From NCBI RefSeq assembly GCF_010731675.1, contig NZ_AP022584.1, forward strand, positions 2,604,001 to 2,668,000: a DNA stretch of 64,000 nucleotides, written 5' to 3'. Below, piece by piece: positions 17,432 to 26,042 of the stretch. Positions within the stretch are counted from its first letter, which is position 1; every line of letters begins with the position of its first letter. The notes under the pieces are model-generated. The model saw only the letters and a list, made by a program, of their open reading frames with translations, was not told where the DNA came from and searched no databases. Source of the stretch: Mycobacterium marseillense. Its GTDB lineage: Bacteria; Actinomycetota; Actinomycetes; Mycobacteriales; Mycobacteriaceae. The translations under genes and the position numbers were made by a program.

Positions 17432-17689
17432 CTAGGCGGCCGCCGCCTTGCGGGGGCGTCCGCGGGGTCGTTTGAAGCTCAGGACCGAACCGCGGTCGAA
17501 GATCTCGCCGCCCCAGACGCCCCAGGGCTCGGCGCGTTCCAGGGCGGCCGCCAGGCACTGGCGGCGCACCGGGCAGTCGACGCACAGCGACTTGGCACGC
17601 TCGAGATCGGCCGGTGCGTCGGCGAACCAGAGATCGGGATCGCCGGCGTGACACGGCAAGTCCGGCCTGGGGGCTATCGGTGCCGACAT
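17432..17689 (-). CDS. whiB7: WhiB7, redox/antibiotic-responsive regulator
   Basis: 85 residues. The iron-sulfur ligands are Cys13, Cys36, Cys39 and Cys45 (LPCHAGDPDLWF, SLCVDCPVRRQC). They are followed by the GVWGG turn (57-61) that contacts the principal sigma factor, and an AT-hook RGRPRK (76-81) that binds AT-rich DNA upstream of -35 boxes. The AT-hook separates WhiB7 from other WhiB proteins. WhiB7 activates intrinsic resistance genes when ribosomes are inhibited and controls its own promoter. The start ATG is fixed by homology; AGGAAGTAGGTGGTAGG precedes it. A 142-base spacer with two hairpins separates it from the leader ORF upstream. Confidence 0.95.
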   Translation of the reverse strand: MSAPIAPRPDLPCHAGDPDLWFADAPADLERAKSLCVDCPVRRQCLAAALERAEPWGVWGGEIFDRGSVLSFKRPRGRPRKAAAA

Positions 17690-17705
17690 GTCCTACCACC
17701 TACTT

Positions 17706-17747
17706 CCTGGTCTGGGTTGCTGTCCTTGAGCGGTGATCCGGACCAGG
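17706..17747 (-). promoter_or_regulatory. Hairpin just upstream of whiB7
   Basis: CCTGGTC (17706-17712) is complementary to GACCAGG (17741-17747). In the transcript the 7-bp stem lies about 17 bases before the whiB7 start, so it could limit ribosome loading or be the alternative partner of the stronger hairpin at 17772-17807. Structural role inferred. Confidence 0.45.
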
Positions 17748-17771
17748 TCGCTTCGTTGCCGACCGATAACT

Positions 17772-17807
17772 ATGGCCACGGATCCTTGACTTCGGGTCCG
17801 TGGCCAT
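17772..17807 (-). terminator. Candidate whiB7 attenuator hairpin
   Basis: Perfect 11-bp inverted repeat ATGGCCACGGA (17772-17782) and TCCGTGGCCAT (17797-17807) with a 14-base loop. It lies 24 bases past the stop codon of the leader ORF and 83 bases before whiB7. whiB7 in other mycobacteria is known to be controlled by premature termination in its leader, and this is the strongest hairpin in the right place. There is no long T-run after it (AGTTATCGG), so termination efficiency is uncertain. Confidence 0.6.
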
Positions 17808-17830
17808 CTGGGTGAAAACCGGGGCTGTGC

Positions 17831-17992
17831 TTACCTTGCCTTCGGTGGGCCCCCGACTCCTACGGACGCGTCGGTCGCGGCGGCGGCGCGATGCTTACGC
17901 GCAGCCGCCGACACGGCGGCGTGTGCGGCATGGGAGGTACCCGCGGACAGCTCCGCGGGGGCCACGCCTGCACCGAACGCGTCGTTGATCAT
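17831..17992 (-). CDS. whiB7 leader ORF (uORF, 53 codons)
   Basis: A 53-residue frame in the whiB7 leader, beginning MINDAFGAGVAPAEL and ending VGVGGPPKAR, with AAGGAGGGC eight bases before the ATG, stronger than the whiB7 ribosome site itself. The peptide is Ala-rich with a basic patch (AARKHRAAAA) and has no known domain. It probably serves as a sensor: ribosome stalling on it during antibiotic stress would change folding of the hairpins downstream and let polymerase reach whiB7. That mechanism is established for whiB7 in other mycobacteria; its operation here is inferred from layout. Confidence 0.7.
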   Translation of the reverse strand: MINDAFGAGVAPAELSAGTSHAAHAAVSAAARKHRAAAATDASVGVGGPPKAR

Positions 17993-18047
17993 CGTGGCTG
18001 CCCTCCTTCCCTGATGCCGGCTTCCTTAGTGCCGAGTCGCGGTATCG

Positions 18048-18085
18048 AGGGTAAACGGTTACCGTCGCCGTCCACAACCGATTTT
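18048..18085 (-). promoter_or_regulatory. whiB7 promoter with AT-rich WhiB7 box
   Basis: Reading the minus strand: AAAATCGG (18078-18085), then -35 TTGTGG (18072-18077), an 18-base spacer and -10 TACCCT (18048-18053). An AT-rich block immediately upstream of the -35 is what the WhiB7 AT-hook recognises in autoregulation. The start of transcription would fall near 18041, giving a leader of about 350 bases containing the uORF. The promoter sits between whiB7 and the end of uvrD2. Confidence 0.55.
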
Positions 18086-18105
18086 GTGACCTGCGGGTTT
18101 ACCGG

Positions 18106-20226
18106 TCAGCGACCGCGAACCAGCTCCAGCACGTCGGGGCCGTACTGTTCCAGCTTGCGCGCGCCGATGCCGGGGATCGCGATCAGCGCCGCGTCGTCGT
18201 CGGGCCGCAGCTCGGCGATGGCGATCAACGTGTTGTCGGTGAAGACGACGTAGGCGGGCACCTTCTGTTCCTTGGCGACGTCCAGCCGCCACGCCTTGAG
18301 CCGCAGCAGCAGGTCCTCGTCGATGTCGGCCGCGCAGGTCTCGCAGCGGCGCAGCATGATGGCAGCCGGGGTCGTCAGGTTGTTGTTGCAGATCCGGCAG
18401 CGGGTCACGGTGGCCCGGTTGCGCCGAGACTTGTTGGGCCCCGGCTCGGCCCGCGCCTGGGGTGCGATGCCGTTGAGGAACCGCGACGGTTTGCGGCCCT
18501 GCCGCCCGCCCGGGCTGCGCGCCAGCGCCCAGCTGAGCGCCAAATGCATTCGCGCCCTGGTGATCCCGACGTACAGCAACCGGCGCTCCTCCTCCACCGC
18601 CTCGCTCTCGGCGCCGTGCGCCAGCGCGTGCGAGATCGGAAGCGTGCCGTCGGCCAACCCGACCAAAAACACCGCGTCCCACTCGAGTCCCTTGGCGGCG
18701 TGCAGCGACGCCAGCGCGACGCCCTGCACCACCGGCGGGTGCCGGGCATCGGCGCGCATCCGAAGCTCGGCCAGCAGCCCCGGGAATTCCAGCTGCGGGC
18801 GTTGCGCGACTTCGTCGTCCACCAGTTCTACCAGTGCACTCAGGGCTTCCCAACGTTCGCGGGCCCGAGTGCCGACGGGCTCCTCGGCCGTAAGGCCCAG
18901 CGGTTCCAGCACCGCGCGCACGACGTCGGGCAGGGGTCCCACCGGGCCGCCCTCAGTGGCTCGTTCTGAGGCGCGCTGCAGCGCCAGTAGGGCCTGTTTG
19001 ATCTCCTGGCGATTGAAGAATCCCTCGCCGCCGCGGATCTGGTAGGCGATGCCCGCCTCGGTGAGCGCCTCCTCGTAGATCTCCGACTGCGCGTTGACCC
19101 GATAGAGCACCGCGATCTCCGACGGCGGCGTGCCCGATTCGATGAGCCGCGCGATCGACGCCGCGACCGCCGCGGCCTCGGCCGGCTCGTCGGGGTGCTC
19201 GTGGAACGTCGGCGCCGGGCCCGGCGGGCGCTGGCCCACCAGGTGCAGCTTGCTGCCCGCGACCCGTCCCCGGGCCGCGGCGATCACCTGGTTGGCCAGC
19301 GACACCACCTGGGGGGTGGACCGGTAGTCACGCTCCAGGCGCACGACGGTGGCGTCGGGGAAGCGGCGGGAGAAGTCGAGCAGGAACCGCGGGGAGGCCC
19401 CGGTGAACGAGTAGATGGTCTGGTTGGCGTCGCCCACCACGGTCAGGTCGTCGCGGTCGCCCAACCAGGCCGAGAGCACGCGCTGCTGCAGCGGCGTGAC
19501 GTCCTGGTATTCGTCGACCACGAAGCAGCGGTAGCGGTCGCGGAACTCTTCGGCCACCGCCGGGTCGTTTTCGATCGCGGCCGCGGTGTGCAGCAGCAGG
19601 TCGTCGAAATCGAGCAGCGCCAGCGATTCGTCCCGGACCTTCAGAGCCTCGTAGGCGGCGTAGACGCCGGCGATCTGGGCGGCGTCCATGGGGATGTCTC
19701 GCCCGCCGGCGGCCACCGCGGCGGGGTATTCCTCGGGGCCGATCAGCGACGCCTTGGCCCACTCGATCTCGCCGGCCAGGTCGCGCACGTCGTCGGTGCT
19801 GGCATTGAGCCGGGTGCGGCCGGCCGCCCGGGCCACGGCGGCGAACTTGCTGTCCAGCAGCTGCCAGCCGGTGTCGCCGACCACCCGCGGCCAGAAGTAG
19901 CGCAGCTGCCGGTGGGCGGCGGCGTGAAAGGTCAGGGCCGAGACCGCGCCGACCGCCGGCCCGGTGCCCGCCGCGGCGTCGATCGCCCGCAGCCGGGAGC
20001 GCATCTCCCCCGCCGCGCGCTGGGTGAAGGTGACCGCCAGCACCTGGCCCGCGGCGACGTGACCGCCGGCGACCAGCTGGGCGATCCGGTGAGTGATGGT
20101 GCGGGTCTTGCCCGTCCCGGCGCCCGCCAGCACACAGACCGGTCCGCGCGGAGCCAGCACGGCCTCGCGCTGCTCGTCGTCCAGCCCGGCTGTCAGGGGA
20201 TCGGCGACCGTCGGCATGGCGTCCAT
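18106..20226 (-). CDS. uvrD2: ATP-dependent DNA helicase UvrD2 (SF1, HRDC)
   Basis: 706 residues from the ATG at 20226 (a second ATG three codons in is also possible; M. tuberculosis UvrD2 is 700). Superfamily-1 helicase motifs are present: Walker [11 protein letters not shown] near residue 38, [24 protein letters not shown] (motif II), [13 protein letters not shown] (III), RDYRSTP (IV), [11 protein letters not shown] (V) and YVGITRAR (VI). The C-terminus has a four-cysteine zinc knuckle (CRIC...CETC) and an HRDC domain ([12 protein letters not shown]...[13 protein letters not shown]), the domain layout specific to UvrD2. It unwinds DNA 3' to 5' in repair. Upstream are two 48-bp direct repeats. 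Confidence 0.93.
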   Translation of the reverse strand: MDAMPTVADPLTAGLDDEQREAVLAPRGPVCVLAGAGTGKTRTITHRIAQLVAGGHVAAGQVLAVTFTQRAAGEMRSRLRAIDAAAGTGPAVGAVSALTFHAAAHRQLRYFWPRVVGDTGWQLLDSKFAAVARAAGRTRLNASTDDVRDLAGEIEWAKASLIGPEEYPAAVAAGGRDIPMDAAQIAGVYAAYEALKVRDESLALLDFDDLLLHTAAAIENDPAVAEEFRDRYRCFVVDEYQDVTPLQQRVLSAWLGDRDDLTVVGDANQTIYSFTGASPRFLLDFSRRFPDATVVRLERDYRSTPQVVSLANQVIAAARGRVAGSKLHLVGQRPPGPAPTFHEHPDEPAEAAAVAASIARLIESGTPPSEIAVLYRVNAQSEIYEEALTEAGIAYQIRGGEGFFNRQEIKQALLALQRASERATEGGPVGPLPDVVRAVLEPLGLTAEEPVGTRARERWEALSALVELVDDEVAQRPQLEFPGLLAELRMRADARHPPVVQGVALASLHAAKGLEWDAVFLVGLADGTLPISHALAHGAESEAVEEERRLLYVGITRARMHLALSWALARSPGGRQGRKPSRFLNGIAPQARAEPGPNKSRRNRATVTRCRICNNNLTTPAAIMLRRCETCAADIDEDLLLRLKAWRLDVAKEQKVPAYVVFTDNTLIAIAELRPDDDAALIAIPGIGARKLEQYGPDVLELVRGR

Positions 20227-20281
20227 AGTGGCTTCCCATACTGACAAGTCGCCGAGCAGGCCGACGCATCGCCACGCCAGA

Positions 20282-20385
20282 CGCCCACTCCTCCGCATCC
20301 CGCTGCGCGGAATGCATCGTCGCCGGGCTCCACCGATCGCCCACTCCTGCGCATCCCGCTGCGCGGAATGCATCGTCGCCGGGCT
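20282..20385. repeat. Two 48-bp direct repeats
   Basis: Copies at 20282-20329 and 20338-20385 differ by one base (CTCCTCCGC against CTCCTGCGC) and end in GCATCGTCGCCGGGCT. The 56-base period is not a multiple of three, so it is not coding expansion. They fill the divergent spacer between uvrD2 and mrx1, where both promoters must lie. Confidence 0.85.
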
Positions 20386-20398
20386 ACGTTAACCAGCT

Positions 20399-20662
20399 AT
20401 GGCGACGACCACCAATGCCCCGCTCACCGTCTACACGACCTCCTGGTGTGGCTACTGCCATCGGCTCATGACGGTGCTCAAGTCCAACGGCATTGCCTAC
20501 GAGGCGGTCGATATCGAGCACGACGCCGCGGCCGCTGACTTCGTCAGCTCGGTCAACGGCGGCAACAGGACGGTCCCGACGGTGAAGTTCGCCGACGGGT
20601 CGACGCTGACCAACCCGAGCGCCGCCCAGGTCAAGGCAAAGCTGGCCGAGACCGGCAACTGA
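20399..20662 (+). CDS. mrx1: Mycoredoxin-1 (glutaredoxin-like)
   Basis: 87 residues with a glutaredoxin fold: active site Cys17-Gly-Tyr-Cys20 (TTSWCGYC), the cis-proline loop NRTVPTVKF and GSTLTNPS for thiol binding. It corresponds to Rv3198A, which uses mycothiol and Mtr to remove mycothiol from mixed disulfides in the cytosol. The ATG is preceded by only a weak GCTACGTTAACCAGCT region. It is transcribed away from uvrD2 and convergent with nudC. Confidence 0.93.
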   Translation: MATTTNAPLTVYTTSWCGYCHRLMTVLKSNGIAYEAVDIEHDAAAADFVSSVNGGNRTVPTVKFADGSTLTNPSAAQVKAKLAETGN

Positions 20663-20675
20663 GCCCGCGCCGGGG

Positions 20676-21599
20676 TCAGTCGATCGCGGCCCAGGATTCG
20701 ATGATGACCCGCGCGATCGAAATCGACCCGGGCAGCAGGAGTTTCGACTCCGAGGAACTCGACCAGTCCCCGGCCGCCAGCGCCTCGCGCACCTCATCGC
20801 GGGTGAACCACGCGGCCTCGGCGATCTCGCCGTCGTTGAACGAAAACTCCTGCGCCGGGTCGCCGACGGCGTGGAAGCCGACCATCAGCGAGCGCGGGAA
20901 CGGCCACGGCTGACTGCCCAAGTAGCGCACGTCGCTCACGGTCAGCCCGATCTCTTCGCGGATCTCCCGGGCCACACACCCCTCGAAAGACTCACCGGCC
21001 TCGACGAACCCGGCCAGCAGCGAGAACATCCGCTCCGGCCACACCGCCTGGCGGGCCAGCACCGCGCGGTCGCCGCCGTCGTGCACCAGGCAGATCACCG
21101 CGGGGTCGATGCGCGGGAACTCCTCATGCCCGGTGACCGGGTTCACGCGCGACCAGCCCGCCCGGGCCGGACGTGTCGGCGAGCCGTCCACCGAGCTGAA
21201 TCGCGCCTTCTCGTGCCAATTCAGCAGCGCGACTGCCGATGACATCAACTGGCCGCTGGCGTCGTCGAAGATCGGGCCGAGGCTGCGCAGGTTCACCACC
21301 TCGGTGCGCGCGTCGGGATCCTCCGGGGCCTGCAGGGCGCCGCGGATCGCCCACACGTGGCGGTCGTCCTCGAGGCGCCCCAGAAACACCGCGTCCGACG
21401 GCGGCTTGTCGCCCAGTTCGGCGGCGGCGCCCAGCACCACCCGGCCGTCGGCGACCAGCACCTGGTTGCGCGAGTCCACCCGCAGCAGCGCCGCCTCGGC
21501 CCAGCCCGCGGTGGCCGCGTCGACGTCGGTGCGCAGCTGATCGGCTCGGTCGGCGCCGACGCGCGACAGCAGCGGAACGCTGCGCAGCTGGAAATCCAC
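20676..21599 (-). CDS. nudC: NADH pyrophosphatase NudC (Nudix)
   Basis: 307 residues. The Nudix box runs from Gly197 to Leu219 (GFVEAGESFEGC, REIREEIGL), with the downstream SQPWPFPRSLM typical of NADH pyrophosphatases. NudC cleaves NAD(H) into NMN(H) and AMP and in mycobacteria inactivates isoniazid- and ethionamide-NAD adducts. The zinc ribbon of enteric NudC is not seen; the corresponding segment reads GWSRVNPVTGHEEFPRIDP. The start is a GTG whose G is shared with the TAG stop of the upstream ion-channel gene, so translation is coupled. Convergent with mrx1. Confidence 0.92.
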   Translation of the reverse strand: MDFQLRSVPLLSRVGADRADQLRTDVDAATAGWAEAALLRVDSRNQVLVADGRVVLGAAAELGDKPPSDAVFLGRLEDDRHVWAIRGALQAPEDPDARTEVVNLRSLGPIFDDASGQLMSSAVALLNWHEKARFSSVDGSPTRPARAGWSRVNPVTGHEEFPRIDPAVICLVHDGGDRAVLARQAVWPERMFSLLAGFVEAGESFEGCVAREIREEIGLTVSDVRYLGSQPWPFPRSLMVGFHAVGDPAQEFSFNDGEIAEAAWFTRDEVREALAAGDWSSSSESKLLLPGSISIARVIIESWAAID

Positions 21600-22669
21600 T
21601 AGTGTCCCGCGTCCCGGACGTAGAGCAGCCGGTCGTTGGCCTCGATCGCGTCCACCTCGGGAGCACCGATGCGCAGCAGGTGGCCGTCGCGCACCACACC
21701 GAGCACGATGTCACGCAGATGCTTTGGGGATCCGCCGATTTCGGTCTGGTCGACCTCGCGTTCGGCGATGGCCAGCCCGGCGTCGGGGGTCAGCAGGTCC
21801 TCGATCATCTCCACGACACTCGGCGTGGTGGTGGCCAGGCCGAGTAACCGGCCGGCGGTTTCCGAGGAGACCACCACCGAGTCCGCGCCCGATTGCTGCA
21901 GCAGGTGCTGGTTTTCGGCCTCCCGGATCGACGCCACAATCTTGGCCTTGGGCGAGATCTCCCGCGCGGTCAGCGTGACGAGCACGGCGGTGTCGTCGCG
22001 GCTGGACGCGATGATGATCGAGGCCGCGTGCTGGGCACCAGCCAGCCGTAGCACGTCGGATTTCGTCGCGTCACCATGGACGGTGACCAGGCCGGCGGAT
22101 GCGGCGCGGTCGAGGGCGGCCTGATCGGTGTCGACGACGACGATTTCGCCGGGGACCACCTCGTCGCCGAGCATGGCCGCGACCGCCGTTTTGCCCTTGG
22201 TGCCGTAGCCGATCACGATGGTGTGGTTGCGCACTTTGCTCCTCCAACGCTGGATCTTCCACGCCTGCCGGGACGTTTCGGTGACGACCTCGAGCGTGGT
22301 GCCGACCAACAAGATCAGGAATGCGATGCGCAGCGGGGTGACGATCAAAACGTTCATCGCCCGCGCGAATTCCGAGATGGGCGTGATGTCGCCGTAGCCG
22401 GTCGTCGACAGCGTGACCGCCGCGTAGTACAGGCAATCCAGGAACGTCAGCCGGTCACCCTGCGCGTCGTGGTACCCGTCGCGATCGAGGTAGACGGTGA
22501 TGGCGCCGACGAACAACGCCGCGATGGCGATGGCCACCCGACGAGAGATGATGCGCGCGGGGCTCGACCGCCCCTGGGGAATGCGCAGCACGCCGACGAG
22601 CGCGTAACTGGGCTGGACCGTCAACCGCTCGTCGAGACGCCCCAGCCGCCGCCAGCTACTTCTGGCCAC
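21599..22669 (-). CDS. Potassium channel with RCK domain (Rv3200c orthologue)
   Basis: 356 residues. The first part has two membrane helices (about 44-60 and 105-122) flanking a pore loop with the filter STTGYGD (88-94), the Kch/MthK type. Residues from about 150 form a Rossmann-like RCK/TrkA-N regulatory domain (TIVIGYGTKGKTAVAAML, IVVVDTDQAALDRA, GDATKSDVLRLAGAQ), followed by a TrkA-C-like end. It is a cation channel in the plasma membrane gated by nucleotide or ion binding to the RCK ring. It overlaps nudC by one base. Confidence 0.9.
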   Translation of the reverse strand: MARSSWRRLGRLDERLTVQPSYALVGVLRIPQGRSSPARIISRRVAIAIAALFVGAITVYLDRDGYHDAQGDRLTFLDCLYYAAVTLSTTGYGDITPISEFARAMNVLIVTPLRIAFLILLVGTTLEVVTETSRQAWKIQRWRSKVRNHTIVIGYGTKGKTAVAAMLGDEVVPGEIVVVDTDQAALDRAASAGLVTVHGDATKSDVLRLAGAQHAASIIIASSRDDTAVLVTLTAREISPKAKIVASIREAENQHLLQQSGADSVVVSSETAGRLLGLATTTPSVVEMIEDLLTPDAGLAIAEREVDQTEIGGSPKHLRDIVLGVVRDGHLLRIGAPEVDAIEANDRLLYVRDAGH

Positions 22670-22730
22670 GGAATTCCGTTATCGCATCGAACCGATCGCA
22701 CGACAGACGCACGCCTCAAATGTAACCACG

Positions 22731-25700
22731 TCAGACACGGGCGGGGCGCTCGCCGGCGGAATCGGCCAATAGCGCGGCCAGCTCTGCAGGGTCCGGCAGT
22801 TCCGCGGGGGCGACCGTCGCACCGGTACGCACGTAAAAGAACGCGGTGCGCACCGATGATTCCGGAACTCCCGCCAACGCCGCCCACGCCATGCGGTACA
22901 CCGCGAGCTGGACGGCGGCCTGGCGCAGCGCCTCCGGGCCGTGCGGCGCTTCACCGGTTTTCCAGTCCACCACGGTCGCGCCGCCATCGGCATCGACGAA
23001 CACCGCGTCGATGCGGCCGCGGACCAAGGTGTCACCGATCGGCATCTCGAACGGCACCTCGACTGCGACGGGAGTCCTTGCGGCCCAGGGCGATTCGCTG
23101 AACGCCGCTTGCAGCGCGGTCAGTCCGGCGGTGTCGCCGACGTCGGAGTCCGCCGCGCCCGGCAGATCGCCGAGATCGAACAGGCATTCGGCGCCGTAGA
23201 ATTTCTGAACCCAGGCGTGAAACGCGTTGCCCAGCAGCGCGTGCGGGTCGGGTCGTGACGGCAACCGGTGCCTCAACCGCTGCGCGGTACCGGCCGGGTC
23301 GCGCGCCAGGCCAACCAGGGAGCTGACCGACAACTGCCCGGGCAGCTCCCGGGTCGGCGACTCGGTCAACCGCGCCCGTTCGGCCAACAAGGCGTCGACG
23401 TCGGCGGCCCAGCCGTCGACATCGGCGCACGGCTGGCCGGGTTCGTCGACCAGCGCCCGGTTCACCAGGGCCGCGCCGCGCTCGACTTCGTTGCGCCGCG
23501 TGGCCAGCGGGTCGACGGGCCACACCGCTTCGATAACGTTGTCGCGCAGCGGATTCCGTTCTCCATCGGCGGGCGAGGGCGCCCAGTGCTCCACGGTTCC
23601 GCAGGGATCACCGGCCGCGGCGGCACCGTCGATGACGTCCTTGATCTCCACCAGGAAGTCCGACGGGCCACGCGGCTTGATCCCGGTGGCGCCCCAGTGG
23701 TGCCCGGACAGCAGCAGGGTGTCCTCGGCCCGGGTGATGGCGACATACAGCAATCGGCGCTCCTCGTCGACGCGCCGCTGATCAAGCTGGCGGCGATGCT
23801 CGGAGATCTTGTCCGACAGCTGTTTTCGGTTGGTGACGTCCGAGGTGTCCAGCATCGGGATGCCCAGCGCGCCCGCGGCGGCGCGGTCGCCGCGCAGCAG
23901 CGGTGGCAGCTCGGCGGCGTCGGTGAGCCACGTGCTCTTGGACGCGGTCGACGGGAACGTCCCGCCCGAGAGGTGTGCGACCGCCACCAGCTGCCATTCC
24001 AGCCCCTTGGCGGAATGCACGGTGAGCACCTGGACGCGGTCGCGTGCGACGGCCAAGGGGGCTGGCGCCAAACCGTTCTCGACCGTCTCGGCCGCATCCA
24101 GAAATGCCAGCAGGCCAGCCACCGAGGCGGTCGCGGACGCGTCCAGCCGCGTGGTCGCGCCGTCGGTCCGCTCGGCGTAACCGGCGACGACGTCGGCGAA
24201 CGCGTCCAGGTGCTCGGTGCCGGCCCAGCCCGCCTCTACACCCGCCGCGGCCCGGACCTCGCAGTCGACGCCCAGCACCCGGCGCACCTCGGCCACCAGA
24301 TCGGCAACGGGATGGCCGAGGTGGCCGCGCAGGGCGCTCAGCTCAGCGGCCAGCGCGGCGATGCGCTGATATCCCGCGTCCGAATACGCGCCGGCCGGAC
24401 CCGGATCGGCGATCGCGTCGGCTAGGCAGAGGGTGTCGGTGTCGACGTGGGAGGGGTCGGCGGCGCTCGCGATCGCCTCGGGCGAGAGCGGCGCGGCGCC
24501 CGCCACGGCCCCGCCGAGCGCACGCGCACGCTGCCACAGCGCGGCGATGTCGCGGGCGCCGAGACGCCAGCGCGCGCCGGTCAGCACTCGCATCGCCGCC
24601 GCGCCGGCCGTCGGATCGGCGACCAGGCGCAGCATGGCCACCACCTCGGCGACCTCGGGCACGGACAGCAGCCCGGCCAGCCCCACAACCTCGACAGGGA
24701 TTCCGCGCGTCCGCAACGCGTCGGCGATCGGCGCGGCATCGGCGTTGCGGCGCACCAGCACCGCGGCCGTCGGTGGGCTGACACCCTCGTCCCGGGCGCG
24801 CCGGTAGCGGGCGTCGAAGTGATCGGCGATCCACTCACGCTCGGCCACCACGTCGGGCAGCAGGGCGCAGCGGACGGTGCCGGGCGGGGCGTCCGGGCGC
24901 GGGCGCAGCGCGTGGACGGCCACCGACCGCCGCCGCGCCTCGGCGGAGACGGCGTTGGCGACCCGCAGGGTCCGCGGTGGATTGCGCCAGCTGGTCCGCA
25001 ATTCCAGGACGGGCGCGGGGCTGCCATCGGCGTGGGGAAAGTCGGTAGTGAACCGGGGCAGGTTGGTCGCCGAGGCGCCGCGCCAGCCGTAGATGGATTG
25101 GATGGGGTCGCCGACGGCCGTCAACGCCAGCTCGTCGTCGACCCCGCCGCCGAACAGGGCCGACAGCGCGATGCGCTGGGCGTGGCCGGTGTCCTGGTAC
25201 TCGTCGAGCAGCACCACCCGGTAGCGGGCGCGCAGTTCCTCGCCGACCTGCGGGAAGCCCGCCGCCAGTCGCGCCGCCGAGGCCATCTGCATCCCGAAAT
25301 CCATCACCTTGGAGGCGTGCATGCGCTCGTTGAGCGCATCGAGCAGCGGCACCAATTCCGCGCGCTCGGTCTGGGTGCCCAGCAGCCGCAGCAGCCATTG
25401 GCTGGGGCCGCGCTCCCGCTGATAGGGACCGGCGGGCAGGGCATGGATGAGCCGCTCCAGCTCCACGTGGGTATCGCGCAGCTGGCCGGTGTCGACGAGG
25501 TGTTCGGCGAGCTGTCCCCACAGGCGCAACACCATCGAGGTGACGGCGGCGGGTGTCTTGTCGGTGTGCAACTCGCCGCGGTAGCCGTTGACTACGTCGA
25601 AAGCCAGCTGCCACAACTCGGTTTCGCTGAGCAACCGGGTGTCGGGCTCGACGGGCAGCAGCAGCCCGTGATCGCGCAGCAACGAGCCCGCGAACGCGTG

Positions 25701-26042
25701 GTAGGTGCTGATCACCGCGGCGCCCTCGGGCTCGGCGGCGGCATTGCCGACGGGGGCCAGCCCGACGCCGGCCAGCCGGGCCAGCCGGGACCGGACCCGG
25801 CGCAGCAGCTGGCCGGCGGCCTTGCGGGTGAACGTCAGTCCCAGCACCTGGGAGGGTTCGGCGTAGCCGTTGGCGATCAGCCACACCACCCGCGCGGCCA
25901 TGGTCTCGGTTTTGCCGGCCCCGGCCCCCGCGATGACGACCAGTGGGCCCGGCGGCGCTGCGATGACCGCGGACTGCTCCTCGGTGGGCGGGAAAAGACC
26001 TAGCGCGCAGGCCAATTCGCTCGGACTGTAGCGCGCGTTCAT
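22731..26042 (-). CDS. adnB: AdnB, helicase-nuclease subunit
   Basis: 1103 residues from the ATG at 26042. N-terminal UvrD-type motor: Walker A IAGAGAGKTET, VLLDEYQDTGHAQR (motif II with DEYQ), GDPIQSIYGWRGAS, LRTSWRNP, GLEWQLVAVAHL and YVAITRAEDTLLLSGH. The C-terminal RecB-like nuclease domain has GRIDAVFVDADGG and VVDWKTGE, then QLAVYRMAW. With AdnA it forms the mycobacterial end-resecting motor-nuclease; AdnB is known as the leading motor. The start overlaps the adnA stop as ATGA (26039-26042), which implies coupled, near-equal synthesis. Confidence 0.94.
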   Translation of the reverse strand: MNARYSPSELACALGLFPPTEEQSAVIAAPPGPLVVIAGAGAGKTETMAARVVWLIANGYAEPSQVLGLTFTRKAAGQLLRRVRSRLARLAGVGLAPVGNAAAEPEGAAVISTYHAFAGSLLRDHGLLLPVEPDTRLLSETELWQLAFDVVNGYRGELHTDKTPAAVTSMVLRLWGQLAEHLVDTGQLRDTHVELERLIHALPAGPYQRERGPSQWLLRLLGTQTERAELVPLLDALNERMHASKVMDFGMQMASAARLAAGFPQVGEELRARYRVVLLDEYQDTGHAQRIALSALFGGGVDDELALTAVGDPIQSIYGWRGASATNLPRFTTDFPHADGSPAPVLELRTSWRNPPRTLRVANAVSAEARRRSVAVHALRPRPDAPPGTVRCALLPDVVAEREWIADHFDARYRRARDEGVSPPTAAVLVRRNADAAPIADALRTRGIPVEVVGLAGLLSVPEVAEVVAMLRLVADPTAGAAAMRVLTGARWRLGARDIAALWQRARALGGAVAGAAPLSPEAIASAADPSHVDTDTLCLADAIADPGPAGAYSDAGYQRIAALAAELSALRGHLGHPVADLVAEVRRVLGVDCEVRAAAGVEAGWAGTEHLDAFADVVAGYAERTDGATTRLDASATASVAGLLAFLDAAETVENGLAPAPLAVARDRVQVLTVHSAKGLEWQLVAVAHLSGGTFPSTASKSTWLTDAAELPPLLRGDRAAAGALGIPMLDTSDVTNRKQLSDKISEHRRQLDQRRVDEERRLLYVAITRAEDTLLLSGHHWGATGIKPRGPSDFLVEIKDVIDGAAAAGDPCGTVEHWAPSPADGERNPLRDNVIEAVWPVDPLATRRNEVERGAALVNRALVDEPGQPCADVDGWAADVDALLAERARLTESPTRELPGQLSVSSLVGLARDPAGTAQRLRHRLPSRPDPHALLGNAFHAWVQKFYGAECLFDLGDLPGAADSDVGDTAGLTALQAAFSESPWAARTPVAVEVPFEMPIGDTLVRGRIDAVFVDADGGATVVDWKTGEAPHGPEALRQAAVQLAVYRMAWAALAGVPESSVRTAFFYVRTGATVAPAELPDPAELAALLADSAGERPARV

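Noticed and set aside
20282..20385. CRISPR-like repeat pair
   Set aside because: Only two units with an 8-base gap and no spacer diversity or cas gene; a simple direct duplication.
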